The notes: generated by a model not told the origin, from the letters alone. Shown: positions 37,427 to 49,017, numbered from the stretch's first letter. The stretch is 64,000 nucleotides of DNA from Pseudoscleropodium purum (GCA_963969395.1 OZ017796.1:13270501-13334500), one strand, 5' to 3'. Translations and numbers: made by a program.

Positions 37427-37560
37427 GAACCCTAATTCATGAGCTCTGCCTATTGAAGTTGGCCACAAGAGCATACGTACAGTTTGAAATGGCAGCACTT
37501 GGCACCATAAAAGTCATACGGCCTCTTTGTGCCCATGTGGGCAAGAACAAGTGAGGTCCA

Positions 37561-38467
37561 TGACATTGTTTCCCAATGAGGTAAGGTAGAACAGCCTATT
37601 ACCATCCTGATTTGCGATCTGACTATCTTGGGGCCAACTTCAAGAGAGGTATATATTTTTCAGAGTTGCGTGCTTTTTTCACAAATCGAACCCAAGTGGA
37701 ATTATAAATTTCCGATCAAAATTGTAATTTCTGTGAATTCTTAAAGTAGGCTGCCCTGAAATTACAAAACTATGCATAGAGAGTGGGGTCAAAAATGTTT
37801 CTTGAACAACCCATTACCATCTTAACATGTATCTATTGGCATTTAAATTCCCACCAATGAAGGATTGACACATTAACCCTTTGGGCATTAATGCATTGAA
37901 ATTGTCAGAAAAGTGAATGGATATGGATTTTGCAATCAACGGAGTTAGGGCCAAAGCATAGGCAATAGAATTGGGAAAATGATGGAATTGGGCTATTCTA
38001 CCTTAGTGTCACTCTTGCAACCTTGAAAAGGGACCCTTACAGTGAACAAAATTGTTTTATATGTTAGTGTTTATTCTAAGGTGAAAACACCTAAAATTAT
38101 CAAAATATGCAATTTAGCTTAGCGGGAGGCACTTTTTTTTATAGAAAAACATTCATGTTATATTAGCAATTGAAAACCATGAGTTTTCAAAAGAAAGGTT
38201 AGAATTTTTGGATAAGACATGTAACAACTATGATGGAAGAACTCCCAAGGTTACAAAAAATCACATAGCTTGGTCGTAACACTAAAATCTACAAAACCAT
38301 AATCAACTAATTGCAATTAAGTATAAGCCGGAACAATTTAGTTGCATTTGGGGGGACACTTTCAATAAAAGTCCTACCTTGTTTGCCTTGTTTAGGAATG
38401 GATATACAAGTGTTTTTGGGTGTTTTGACCTTTATTTTGAATCAATTGCAAAATCATGCACCCCATC
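37561..38467. other. Gene-free stretch
   Basis: AT-rich DNA between the end of copy B and element B. No ORF or structured repeat of note was seen. Confidence 0.5.
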
Positions 38468-38730
38468 CATGGTTGTCATAGTGGACGGATGTCCGGTTCA
38501 CCCGTCCATTAGAGGTCCTGCCCGTCCGATACAATCAACACATAGTTGACTTTCTGATAATGGAAAAATAGGCCACGTGGATGCCATGTGGATTAAGGAA
38601 CATGTTGGGCGCGGACGAGATCATCCACGCCCTGGATTTCACATTCCGAGGTGACGTGTCATTCTGCAAAATTGCACAAGTTACAAAATTAAAGCCGTCC
38701 AGACCATCAGTCCGTCCGGTCTGATGGCCC
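38468..38730. mobile_element. Element B, second copy, left part (split by the 10.7 kb element)
   Basis: Reverse-orientation match to 23318-23636: it begins CATGGTTGTCATAGTGG and contains the same 'AGGTCCTGCCCGTCC', 'CCACGTGGATGCCATGTGG' and 'TTGCACAAGTTACAAAATTAAAG' blocks. It breaks off at GATGGCCC (38723-38730), the target duplication of the large element. The missing end of about 25 bases is at 49420-49444. Confidence 0.85.
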
Positions 38731-39192
38731 CAGGGTTGACGAATCTCAACGTCCGCCCCAAAATAGCGTCCATTTTCCGGACGTCCGGACGCTAGCAGAC
38801 GCAGCATCCCTCCTGCCGTTGGAAGGCGGACGAGCAGGGCGGGGCGGACAGACCAGACGGGGCGGATGGATAGGGCGGACGGGGCGAACTTTGCATTGCC
38901 ATTAGTCATTAGAAAATTTTATATTGTTATGTAATTTGAATGTTACACAATCAGAAATGAATGCATCCACGTAAAATAAGATGTACATATAAAAATATTT
39001 TTATACGCAAATGAAAATATAGCATCTTTATATATAAATATATATGTATAAACAAAATACATGAAAACATAGTTCCAATATTACTATTGAATCCTATACG
39101 ATCTTTTTAAGATCTAAATCTTTTACATTCTTTTTTATTTTTAAACAATGAAAGGACCATTGTTTTTAAAAAAACAAAATTCTCTTCAAATC

Positions 39193-42100
39193 CTACTTCC
39201 CACCGAATGGACCACTACCTTCTCCCAAAACAAAAGGAAAATCTGCTGTACCGAGCAGTTTAGCAAATGATTGACAAGTTGACCGTTGTTGACTTGGACA
39301 GACTATTCGCCCTCCAGATTGAACTTCGATGTCCACCTTATGAAATTGTTTCTTGGTTTCCGGAGAGAAGTCATCGTCCTCTTCACGCTTCCTTTTTTGT
39401 TTTCTTTTCGGTGATAAATTGACTTCATCTACCTTCAAGGTTCTCAAGTTACTCTCCACATGATCTACCATCGCTTGAACAACTTCATCATCTCCTTTCC
39501 CTTGCCATACTGTGAGGCAGTCTCCATCCAATAGGAAAGCCTTCCAATGCCCTATAATATTGCCAATGCGCCTATCAAATGCTGCTGCCACATCTACAGA
39601 TGAATGTCCTGTGCTTGTTTGTCCATTTGTATCGTAAACAGCACGAACTTTTGCAGCCTCTTCCAACTTCGACAATAGAAGGGCCCTACCTACGAGGGTG
39701 TGGTCATATGCCTTATACTGCTCATCGAACTCTTTTCCATGGTTCACCTCCACCCAACTGTCTTCTGGTCCTCTCTCCACTTTTTTATTTGGAAAACGAA
39801 ATAACTTTTTGTGTTGCAAGCTCCAATGTCCGCCTATGTTGCGACAAAACATTTCACGGGCCGCATCATCTACGATTCCTCGAGCCCGCAATTCCACCTT
39901 TCTATTGTGAGTCATCCACACATCCAAATCCAATGGTTGCTGAGATTCCTTGTACAAATCATGCCTCTGTTCATTTGCATTCCACCGGATTGGCTTCCCC
40001 CAATGTTCATAATTTTGAAATTTGTATGGCGCTTGATCAAGAGGAAGATTCCAACGATTGTACTCGTGGCTTGGAGGCATAGCTTCCAAGATACCAAACA
40101 TTTTGTAGAACCTAGCACTTAGTGGACTACGACACTCAGCACACACCGAACGAATGAGTGATGCTTTCACAATGCAAGTGACATGGAAAATGTGGCGACA
40201 TTGGCCCATGGTTACCGCACCTTCTGGTCCGAAGAGGCTTTAGTAAAGGCTACAACAACCATCCAAGATTGAAGAGGCTGGATCACAAGCATATACCACT
40301 CGCTTGTCTTTCACATTGATGTGTGCTGAAAGTGTGTTGTAAGGGACTCATCCTTCCTCTACTTCCAAGGCCCAATTGATGGATGGAGCTTGGTCCTTCT
40401 TTGTGTGGTTTAACCGCTCAAACATGGCATCCATGTCTCCCTAACATGTGATCTCCGTATATCCCTTTGAAGGGTGTTGGTCAAACATAGTCTTGAATCA
40501 ACTCAAAGAGCTTTGAATGGCATTGCAATTTTCATTCGACTCCATTGCCAATGTTTGAAGACCTGCCATTGCTCGAGATACTACAGAGGGTCTATCTTGG
40601 AGTCTTTGTACCCATGCTAACCATCGAGACTCCAAGCCGCTAGATGGCATAAACTTCTCTAAATCCAAGCACAATTGCAATCGATTCAACTCGGATTCAA
40701 CAATTTCTTTTGCTTCAATTGCCTCCTCCCATTTATGCTTCAACTCTTCAAAGTCACAACTCTCCGTTTGCGTCTCCGCATTCACGTAAACGGATGAAAG
40801 TTTTTCCATTGATGGTTGTTGTGTCGCTTTTAACATGCTCATGTCTTGACTTTCTTGTACATTCACAATGGCAGGGTTGTCGTTTGCTTCGGCCTTATCA
40901 AAAGGAAGAGAGAGCTTATCTTCACTCTTTTGAGTCTCTTGATTGTCTCCGAGTACAATCACTGGTGAGATTGCAACCTCACTTGGATTCTTGGAGGTCC
41001 CTTGTAATTCTGCAATCCGTTTACGTATCTTCATCAACTCCTCCATTTGCCTCGATGATTGTTGATTTAAATGTTCAACCTCACTCTCCGAAGTCTTTAA
41101 TTTCAACTCCAACACTTTGCACCTTGCTTCCACTCCTTCAAGGTCAGCAATTTTCTTCTCATATTCCACCAATTGTAATATGTGAACATCTCTTTCTTCG
41201 AAAAGTGGTCCGAAAGTCTTCGTGAGATTCTGAAATGCTATAGCACCTTTCAACATCTCTAGTGCCATGAAAGAAAACTCCTTGGCCAAATTCATAAAAG
41301 TCGGAGCAACTTTCGCTAAAAATTTTCGCTCGTACTTGATACAGCTTTCTACATCGTCATCTAGAAAGCTGTATCAAGTATATGTGCAACATTCTTTGGA
41401 TCTGCAAGTGAACTCATTGAAACAGTAGTAGCACCATCATCGGGGTTAGACGATCTGCCTATTTCTTCATGAAGGTTAGAAAACTGAACCGAGAGCTTCA
41501 AAAGATTTTCCAATTGTTTTGGATTGGATATGTCTTGCAAGGTTCGATGTAGAGGACTCGGCAATGACGTTGCAAACGGAAACTCCTCCGCCCGCTTTTT
41601 ACGCTTGGAACTCCATAATGAGGATATATTATCAAACTCCACGCCTTGTCCACGAGGCGTATGTACTTTGTCTTCTAAACTTAACGCTGGACTAGATTCA
41701 GCGCCTTGATGCATAGGCAAAGATTTGTAGACCAAACTATCAAAACAACTGTTGGCTATCAGACTATCAATTGTAGCATTAGCCTTTGTCACTTTCTCCG
41801 CCAAGACTTCGTCTACTTTACTTTTTGAAGTTTTCCCGCGTTCCGTGCAAACATTGCCTTCGTTTACAGACTCCGTTTGTGTTTGTGCCGCAACATTTGG
41901 TATAAAGGTCAAACGCGTTGGAGTTGTGGAAAAGACTTCACCCTCTTGCACCTCTACATCTTTTTCCACATCTTTCTCCACATTTTTCGAAGAGCTTTCA
42001 TTGATTGTTTTTGTTGGAGATTGTACAGACCGTAATTCTTCAACATTTGAGGCTTTCTCCTCACCATCTGTTTTCACCTCTATAGTATTTTTTAATACTT

Positions 42101-42611
42101 TTTCTGTTTCTCCCTCTGAATTGTACAAGTCGGGAATGTCTTTTTGATTGGCTTCAAGTAAAAATAGGCAAGCTGCTGTTGTCGAAAACGTGCCCCAATC
42201 GATTTTACGCTCTAATATAAGTTCGGCGTAAACCATATACGCCACGCTATAATTAATATAGCCTTTGCTTCTGGGTTTGTTTCCAAATAGAACACGCCAC
42301 AGTTCCGCAGACCGATGGACAAAATGTTTGTTTTTGCAAGTCCATGGTTTTCAACAAAAATCCCATGTATGACTCTTGTACGGCTCTTGAGGCTACAACT
42401 TGTCAATGTGGTACATTTTAATATAGGTCCTGCACATTTTTTATGTCCAATATTCCACATCTTCATTTTCCCACCCGCTCTCTGCTTTAATTGTAGGGTC
42501 ATTTAAAATGTCAAGCCGAAGGTCATGTGTAGCCTCCTTCACTTTGCTTTTTTTCTTGGCTTCGCTTCCCGGAGTCACCCCATCCATATTTCGATCACCT
42601 TTGCCGTTCAT
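39193..42611 (-). pseudogene. CxxC-domain / coiled-coil / RING protein gene of the giant element, decayed
   Basis: Read as one gene of about 1,100 codons from ATG 42611 to the TGA-type end at 39193. Segments: (1) 42611-41361, one frame with a TAA at 42443 and two more stops before 42245. It contains MCRTYIKMYHIDKL and, later, NYSVAYMVYAELIL, both resembling the plus-strand gene. (2) A Ser/Glu/Lys-rich middle. (3) A shift of one base at about 41350. (4) 41350-40498, predicted coiled coil (EYEKKIADLEGVEARCKVLE). (5) A 290-bp stretch with four in-frame stops. (6) 40209-39193, the second half of a RING finger (CRHIFHVTCI...CAECRSPLS), then 300 residues ending basic and acidic (KRKQKRKREEDDD). The first RING ligands may be the CC of LDGCC, just upstream. 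RING proteins usually act as ubiquitin ligases. Long open frames argue for recent loss. Confidence 0.65.
41333..41380. repeat. Perfect 19-bp inverted repeat at a frameshift
   Basis: TACTTGATACAGCTTTCTA (41333-41351), a 10-base loop, then its exact reverse complement (41362-41380). It sits where the reading frame of the RING gene shifts by one base, so an inverted duplication or hairpin-driven error may have broken the gene. In the cell it would form a strong cruciform or RNA hairpin. Confidence 0.9.
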
Positions 42612-42823
42612 GATTGTCAATTGGATTCAATAACCAATTGAAGTGAATAAAAAAATCTCACGTGATAGTCAAAAGTGATGGCATCAACCGTAATACAGTA
42701 ACAAAAGATAGAGGACCCCAACTCTCCACCCCGTAGGAGCAACTAGCGCATAAAGCAATAGTAGCACATCCAACTTGGCACCGAAGGAGAATTGAAGTGA
42801 GAAGAAATGAAAGTCACTCCACC

Positions 42824-42829
42824 CTTATA
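42824..42829 (-). promoter_or_regulatory. TATA box of the RING gene
   Basis: TATAAG followed by GG on the minus strand, about 215 bp upstream of ATG 42611. It is preceded by a 190-bp block dense in GCGGACG motifs (42833-43012). Confidence 0.6.
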
Positions 42830-43171
42830 GCCGTCCGCCGCTGGACCTGCCCCGGACTGTGCGAAGCGGCCCCGAATCTCGCGTCCGCTTCGGCAGCAGA
42901 CGCGTCATCCGCCCGTCGCCCCGTCCGACCGCCGCGTCTGCCCGGACTGTCAGCACTGTCCGCCTTCCGACGCCGTCCGCGCTTTGGACATGCTGACCGC
43001 CCCACTTAAACACTAAGCGTCGACGGCGGCCACCCAACTATTCATTGGTGCATCCTATGAGGCCATTATTATTCAAAAAGAGCGGTAACATTTCAAAAAT
43101 AAAACAACCTAATAATCACTGCTAAATGAGGATCAATGGAATTGATTTATCATTTTTTTTTAAAAAAAAAT

Positions 43172-43208
43172 GTAAACCCTAAACCCTATACCCTAATTAC
43201 CCTAAACC
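43172..43208 (-). promoter_or_regulatory. Telomere-like box (AAACCCTAAACCCTA) upstream of the RING gene
   Basis: Plus strand shows AAACCCTAAACCCTATACCC, then CTAATTACCCTAAACC. This is three to four units of the plant telomere motif; in plants short copies (telo-boxes) act in promoters. It lies about 560 bp upstream of the RING gene start. Confidence 0.6.
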
Positions 43209-43460
43209 TTTTCTTTTCTCCCCTAAATTGTTTTACAAATGAGGGGAATGTGATTAAGTTCAATATGTTTGGATTATTTACTTATATTATCCTTCTAAAT
43301 AGGTTTTGAGCAAATCTGAAGATGGTGGGGATTTTTTTAAAGTTCATTAGGAAATCAAATGTTTTGCAAAAATAATCAATTCCTTTTTCATCGTAAACAA
43401 ATGAAATTTTTTAAAAAGGTCCCAATACATAATTAGAATAATAGTTTAATGGATTTCAAC

Positions 43461-43739
43461 CAGGGTTGACGAATGTCAACGTCCGCTCCAAAATAGCGTC
43501 CGTTTTCCAGACATCCGGACGCACGGACGCTAGTGGACGCAGCGTCCCGACCACCGTCGGAAAGCGGACGGGCGGGGCGGGGCGGACGCCCAAATCGTGC
43601 GGACCAGATTAGTCCGTGCGTCGATCGGACGGCCGTAATCGGGCGGACGGGGGACAGGCGGACGCTGCGTCTGCCGGGACGCGAATGTCAGCGGACGCTG
43701 CAAACACAGCATCTGTGTCCGGACGTCGTGTCAACCCTG
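43461..43739. mobile_element. Short non-autonomous hAT-like element (copy 3), nested in the giant element
   Basis: 279 bp, same ends as the other short copies. Exact 8-bp flanking repeat ATTTCAAC (43453-43460 and 43740-43747). It inserted between the two divergent promoters of the large element that shares its termini. Confidence 0.93.
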
Positions 43740-43747
43740 ATTTCAAC

Positions 43748-45723
43748 CTCATGATATTTAATGAAAGGTTTTGATTTCTAATTAGAAGTGCATCACGATC
43801 TTCAAATGAACATCGAGTCTTTCATATTTTTTAATGAAATTTTGATTAGATTTGAAAACAAAGAAAAATAATCAATGTTTTAACTTTCAAATCATGTATG
43901 GCTATATTTTTCCTTAAAAACATAGAAAAATTCGTTACTTGAGTTGGTTGAGTAGAATACATTATACACTTATACATGTGCTATATTTATTTTGAAGGAT
44001 AATTCCAATATTCTTATTTCAGATGTTTTTAAATATTAATTTTAAAAAAGAGGGTTCATTGTTAAAAGATCTAAAAAATTGACAAACATAATTTCTATTA
44101 TAAATAGGAATTGAATTCAGAATTCGAATTTTGAAATGATTCAAATGAACAAGATATTGATTATAAAATATTTCTTCGTTTGAGTTTTCAAAATGAATTC
44201 ACGAAACAATTGCAAACTTTTGAACTTAGGTATATGGTATTGTTTTTGGTTTGTACTTTGTAGAGTATAATACTTCAATTTTAATCCTAAATAAATGAAA
44301 AAACTCCTCATGAATGAAGTGTTTCTATGTATTGCACAAAAATTTCTATCAATTACTATGATAATTAAATACATTGTTACATTTCATAAAATATTCTACA
44401 TAGAAAGAAAAAATCATTTCAGTTTTCAATCATGATAAACGATGTCTTTTACTCTTTCTGTTATATGTTCATTTTGTATAACGTGTACATTGTACAATCT
44501 TTGAGAGCAAGGTAGTTCATTTTTGACTCTCATTGAAATAGAAAATATATTTGTGTTTGGATTGTGAAATCATTATGTATTCTACAGTCTTGCAAGAATG
44601 CATCTTGCTCCTTCCTTTGAATCCTTTTGATATTTTCTTTTTTTTCTTTGCTTTCTATCTCGTAGGGCTCTCATTCTCTTATTCTCTTCATTTGACCAGG
44701 CTATTTGGCTTGGCTTTTAGTTTTTTTTTCTTTTTAATGCAATGGTTTATGCATATATTATAAAAAATATATATTATTTATTTAAAATTAATATATTGAT
44801 GAACAAACGCATAAAGGCATTCAATGCTTTCACATTTAAAGTTATAAATCTATCATAAATCACTCTTGCAAATTTGAATGATTGAATCGAAAATTTGAAA
44901 ATGTAATTACAAGAGCTTTCAATTCAATCAATTGCATAAATCATAAATGTTGAAATGCAACTCGTATGAGTTTAGCATCTATGAAAATTAATTCATGCCA
45001 TTCACATGCAATTTTCCAATTTAATAAAATGCAATTGAGTACTTCAATTTCTTTCCCTTCAATTCTCCAAGTAACATTCACTTCATATCTTTCTCTATTT
45101 GTTTATCTATTTTTTGACAACAAATGGAGAAACCATCTTTGTCTATATTTGCACATGCACTCTTATTTGATTGATGAAGAATAGATCTATAAAATATATA
45201 ATCATTGATTTGTTCATGTTGATTTATCTAATATATATTATGTATGTATGTATGTGTATATATATATATCATTAAAAGAGTATGGAAGACAAGATTGACA
45301 AATTGTGTTCAAATGTTGTTGATTTTGAAATGATTTAGTACTATATCATTTATAAAAATATTATAATAGTGTTATGTTATAATATTCCTAAAACAATTGC
45401 AACAAATATTAAAATACATGCTAAGTTAGGTTTGTTAGCCTACCAATTGTTCATTAATAGACATAATTGAGTAGCCCCCTTAAATAAAACACTCAATATC
45501 TAATATCTTACAATCCAAATGGTGGATTTGTCTAAAATTTTTTCCACATCTTTTCCAACTAATTTACTACAAGATCCTACGGTTACATATGCTCCAAAGT
45601 ATTTTTCTTCTAAGACTTGGTATTTGCACTACTAATGGCAGTTTTGAAGTGCTTATAGTAAAAAGAACTTTAGGGGTTAAACATCTATACCATGAGATTT
45701 TGAAAAAAGAACAATTTGCTTCA
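43748..45723. other. AT-rich spacer between the two gene modules of the giant element
   Basis: Very AT-rich with no credible ORF on either strand; a transposase gene was specifically looked for here and not seen. It includes an AT/TGTA microsatellite near 45230-45270. Confidence 0.55.
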
Positions 45724-45725
45724 TT

Positions 45726-45739
45726 GGGTTTAGGGTTTA
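45726..45739 (+). promoter_or_regulatory. Telomere-like box (GGGTTTAGGGTTTA) upstream of the plus-strand gene
   Basis: Two units of the plant telomere motif, oriented toward the plus-strand gene. A CGGACG/GTCCG-rich block (45745-45905) and a TATA-like run follow, the same order as on the minus side. Confidence 0.55.
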
Positions 45740-45880
45740 AAGTGAGCCGTCCACCCTGTCCGCCCAATCCGGCATCCGCTTTGTCCGCCCCGATACCCGT
45801 CCGCTTCGGTATGGCCGTCCGATTGACACGCGAACTGATGTGGTCCGGATGATTTGAACGTTCGCCTTTGGGCGTCCACA

Positions 45881-45889
45881 TATATATAT
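45881..45889 (+). promoter_or_regulatory. TATA-like sequence before the plus-strand gene
   Basis: TATATATAT followed by GGGGAGG, about 225 bp upstream of ATG 46113. The distance is close to that of the minus-strand TATA box (about 215 bp). Confidence 0.5.
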
Positions 45890-46112
45890 GGGGAGGCGGA
45901 CGGCTCATTCCGAACAATCGTTCTCTTTTGGAGTGGGCGGACCAGTGCTTTGGAAGCTCTGCGCGCCCCTTCTGCTTTGAGTGAACGATTGTTGTGAGAT
46001 TGTTACAAATTTTCACAAAGTTCACGCTTGTAAAATTTTAATTAATTAATTAAATCAAAATTTTGGTTCTTAAGCTTTCTAATTGTTTCATTCTCTTTGC
46101 TTCAGCTTCATC

Positions 46113-47462
46113 ATGCTGAAAGATAGAACATCCAAAAAAAGTAGTCGAAAGGGAAGACCTCAATTGTTCGATTGGGATGCTGAAGCCGATCCATTGTGCG
46201 TGGGTGAACCGGGATGGGAAGAGGAACCAACAAGAGTGTAGGATTGCTCAATGTGCAAGAAGTATGTGAAAATGACTCACATTCAAAAACTTTGGCGACG
46301 TGAACGTGTAAAATACCAAGCGCCACGTTGGGAAGGACAAATGTCTACGTGCCAAAGTAAGCACTTTAAACAACGATACACACAAGTGCATCAAGTTCTT
46401 GGCATTAAAAGCGCCAAACCAAATATAATGAATTATAATGTTATGGCAATGGTTTGGGCAGAGATTGTACTCCACAAGGACGTGGACTGGCGTACCGCTA
46501 AAGGTCGCAATGTGGAGAACTATACGCGCATGGATGCCGTTATAGATACACAGTGGAGGGGCGCAAACGATTGCATGCTAGAGTGGTCCAATCGAGATTA
46601 TCTACAACAACCTTCAATTGTTCTACAAGATGCTGAAGATGCATGGACAGATGACGATGATGACAATGATATGCAAACGCCTGTCACATTTGGAGTTAAG
46701 CACGAGCAGATAGAAGAACGAGAACGAATTGAATTCGAACAACAAATGCAAGAGGCAACACGCAGAAGCCTTCAAGATCGTGGACGGCAAGATAGGCATG
46801 GTGGGTCCTACGGATGTGAACATGGAATGCGAGAATCTGAACAAGGAAGAGGTGGTTCATACTCTGGTTACGATCCTCAAAATAGATATGAAGGTGAAAG
46901 AGGGAGCTATGGATCCACGCATTATGGTGGTTCAAGTGTAGTTGATTCTCGTTATAGCACTCCCCTTGAAATTGGCTCTCAAAGTGGAGCAGATAGTTAT
47001 GGCAACACGCACTATGGTAGGTCTAGTGGATCTGGTTCATATTATACGACGCCCACTCAAGTGGGCTCCGAAGGTAGTGGAGGAAGTCATGTAACCCCGC
47101 AGCATAGTTGCTCTTTTCACGGAAGCGCCCAATACTATCCGGGATCAACTAGAAGTGATTCATACGGGCATCATGGGGCCTCTTATTATGGGGCTTCAAA
47201 TGAAAGAGGATCAAAGCCAACTACTCCGGTTCCTCCTCCCACTTTTGGAGGTTCAAGCTATGGACAAGGAGATGCACCGAGTGGATATCACGGAAACTAC
47301 GGAGGTGGTCCGTTCATTGGAGTACAAAGAAGAGGCAGCAGTCAACAATTTGAGTCCGATTCAGATTCCGATAATAAAAACATGCAAGTATATAGTGAGC
47401 ATGTATTTGTTGAATTTTCTCATTTTTATTCTCACGACAAGCATAGAGCACTAGATTGGTAG
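46113..47462 (+). CDS. CxxC-domain, Gly/Ser/Tyr-rich protein of the giant element; one in-frame stop
   Basis: ATG 46113 opens a frame that runs to TGA/TAG-type end 47460-47462 with a single TAG at 46239. Without that stop it would be about 448 residues; from the next ATG (46251) it is 403. After the stop come CSMCKKYVKMTHIQKL, a later C-x3-KHF, then NYNVMAMVWAEIVLHKDVDW. These parallel the minus-strand RING gene (MCRTYIKMYHIDKL, KHF, NYSVAYMVYAELILERKIDW). Residues from about 175 are Asp-rich (DDDDDND), then Gln/Arg-rich. The last 200 are low-complexity Gly/Ser/Tyr with repeats such as SYGxTHYGGSS. A donor-like CAA|GTATAT at 47393 could splice into the kinase region downstream. Function unknown; a zinc-binding module is plausible. 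Confidence 0.55.
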
Positions 47463-47682
47463 AAGTAGTACAAAATTTTAAATGAATAGAACAATTTTGA
47501 ACAACAATTTTGTTCACTTTTTCAAAAAGTATTGTGTAATAGTGTACACCAAGTATGTATGTAGGCAAACATATTGTTGAAAACATCATTGTATTATTTT
47601 ATAATAGCATTGATGTATAAGGCTATAAGCAACTTTGATAATAATAATAAGTGATTCTAAAAGCGAACTTATTTAGGGGGTG

Positions 47683-48762
47683 ATGTGCTCCATTCGCCAA
47701 AAAGCACAATCAAGTTGGTTCAATTGCTTGGTGGAAAAGCAATGATGGAGTTGCTAAAGCGGAAAGAATCAAACGGCACCTCATAGCACTTCCAAATATA
47801 GCACGCGTGATTGCTGTTGATGATAGAACGATGAGAGGTAGATATGCAACGATTCGAAAGGTCCGTATTGAAGGATGTTCAGTAATATTTTCTTATTAGG
47901 AGTTTGCGGTAAAGAAATCCATTCACTACCAAACTCGACCCGATCTTGCAAAGTTAGAACATCAAAACGAATCAATGGCTGTTCGAATTCCACACGCGGG
48001 TGTGATACGGTTTGCTGCGGTGCACGGAACGACGTGTGAAGGTTATGCGTATTGGTGGAATGGTGGAACTCTTCGACAAATGTTGAATATGGATAAGGAC
48101 TTTCCAGACAACATTCAAATCCGTTTGATGTATACAAATCCAACCGAAGAGGAGGTTGTAAAAGCTCACCATTTAGGGCGATATCGAAAGAAGCGCACGG
48201 AGTTGACATGGGCGTTTATGCATATAATGTATGCAGCACATCTTACTGGACATTTGCACAATGATCTTTCTCCGGACAACATCTTGTTGCATTTTCCAAA
48301 AGATGAGTCACGTGTGTACATTGAAGTTTGCGATTGGGGCATGATCACCTTAGCTTCTGAGCCATGAAGTCTTTGTACACATTCACATCAACAGATGAGA
48401 TAAAACAAACTTTGCAGAGGAGATGGTGGGTGGATCCACGTATTGCATATTTACATAAAGCAGGTGCAGATGTGGAAGTCATTCCGATGTATTCACGTAA
48501 GTCGGAAGAGTATACCATTCGAAAAATTGCTCGGCGGATGAATGAAATCAACATGTCAGAGGCGTATTTCAACTTGCTACTTAAAACACCTAGTGTGACA
48601 CAATTTGCCTTTCATGACTTTGCAAAAGTGTTTTATGCTTACTTGAAGCGCATTTCTTCAAAGACTGACGATGAAAATACTAGTTTGGCCTATGTGATTA
48701 CGCGATTTTTTAATACATATTGTTGGCCGATGCCAGATGAACATTTCCGCCATTTATATTAA
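47683..48762 (+). pseudogene. Protein-kinase-like domain of the giant element, decayed
   Basis: Kinase landmarks appear in order. A glycine-loop-like GRYATIRKV is followed by a TAG at 47897-47899. EFAVKKS has the ATP-binding Lys. VIRFAAVHG and a hinge YAYWWNGGTLRQML follow. The catalytic loop is HNDLSPDNILLHF (HxDLxxxN intact, non-RD type). CDWGMIT stands for DFG. A one-base shift near 48365 then leads into a second frame (48364-48762) with the C-lobe (RRWWVDPRIAYLH, VITRFFNTY). Catalytic Asp and Asn are preserved, but the frame is broken twice. It follows the CxxC gene by 220 bp in the same direction and may be its last exon. The family within kinases is not recognised. Confidence 0.65.
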
Positions 48763-48953
48763 ATTGATAGTACAGAAGTAGTAGTTGAATAGGTTATATA
48801 GGCATTAAAAATTAGTTTAGAAATATAGAGTTGGAATGAAAAAAATTATATGTGCAATTAGCCAAATGTGCACAATGTATAGTATTCTATATTAAATTCA
48901 ATACATTTTGCTCATATTGATTATGTTTGTATTTGTGTTGATCTTGATTTTTT

Positions 48954-48957
<4 letters not shown>

Positions 48958-49014
<57 letters not shown>
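48958..49014. repeat. (AT)n microsatellite
   Basis: About 28 uninterrupted AT dinucleotides near the right end of the giant element. Confidence 0.97.

Positions 49015-49017
<3 letters not shown>

Larger units (their letters stand above)
28361..37560. repeat. Segmental repeat, copy B, split by a 6.2 kb insertion
   Basis: The left piece 28361-28716 matches copy A up to 'ATTGTTGCACACT'. The right piece resumes at 34882 with 'TGTTGCACACT' and continues with the same sequence as copies A and C, through the membrane-protein gene to about 37560. The two pieces together make one copy opened at 28717. It also contains a small foldback insertion at 37324-37426. Confidence 0.8.

Noticed and set aside
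39579..42147. Plus-strand ORFs up to 171 codons opposite the RING gene
   Set aside because: The minus-strand frames carry the RING and coiled-coil signatures; the plus frames are shadows.
43172..43208. A true telomere or chromosome end
   Set aside because: Only three to four degenerate units, flanked by transposon DNA on both sides; a promoter-type telo-box or chance is more likely.
43740..45560. A hidden hAT transposase in the spacer of the giant element
   Set aside because: Looked for long frames and hAT motifs on both strands; only short AT-rich frames are present.
46623..47589. Minus-strand ORFs opposite the CxxC Gly/Ser/Tyr-rich gene
   Set aside because: Low-complexity shadows with no domain.
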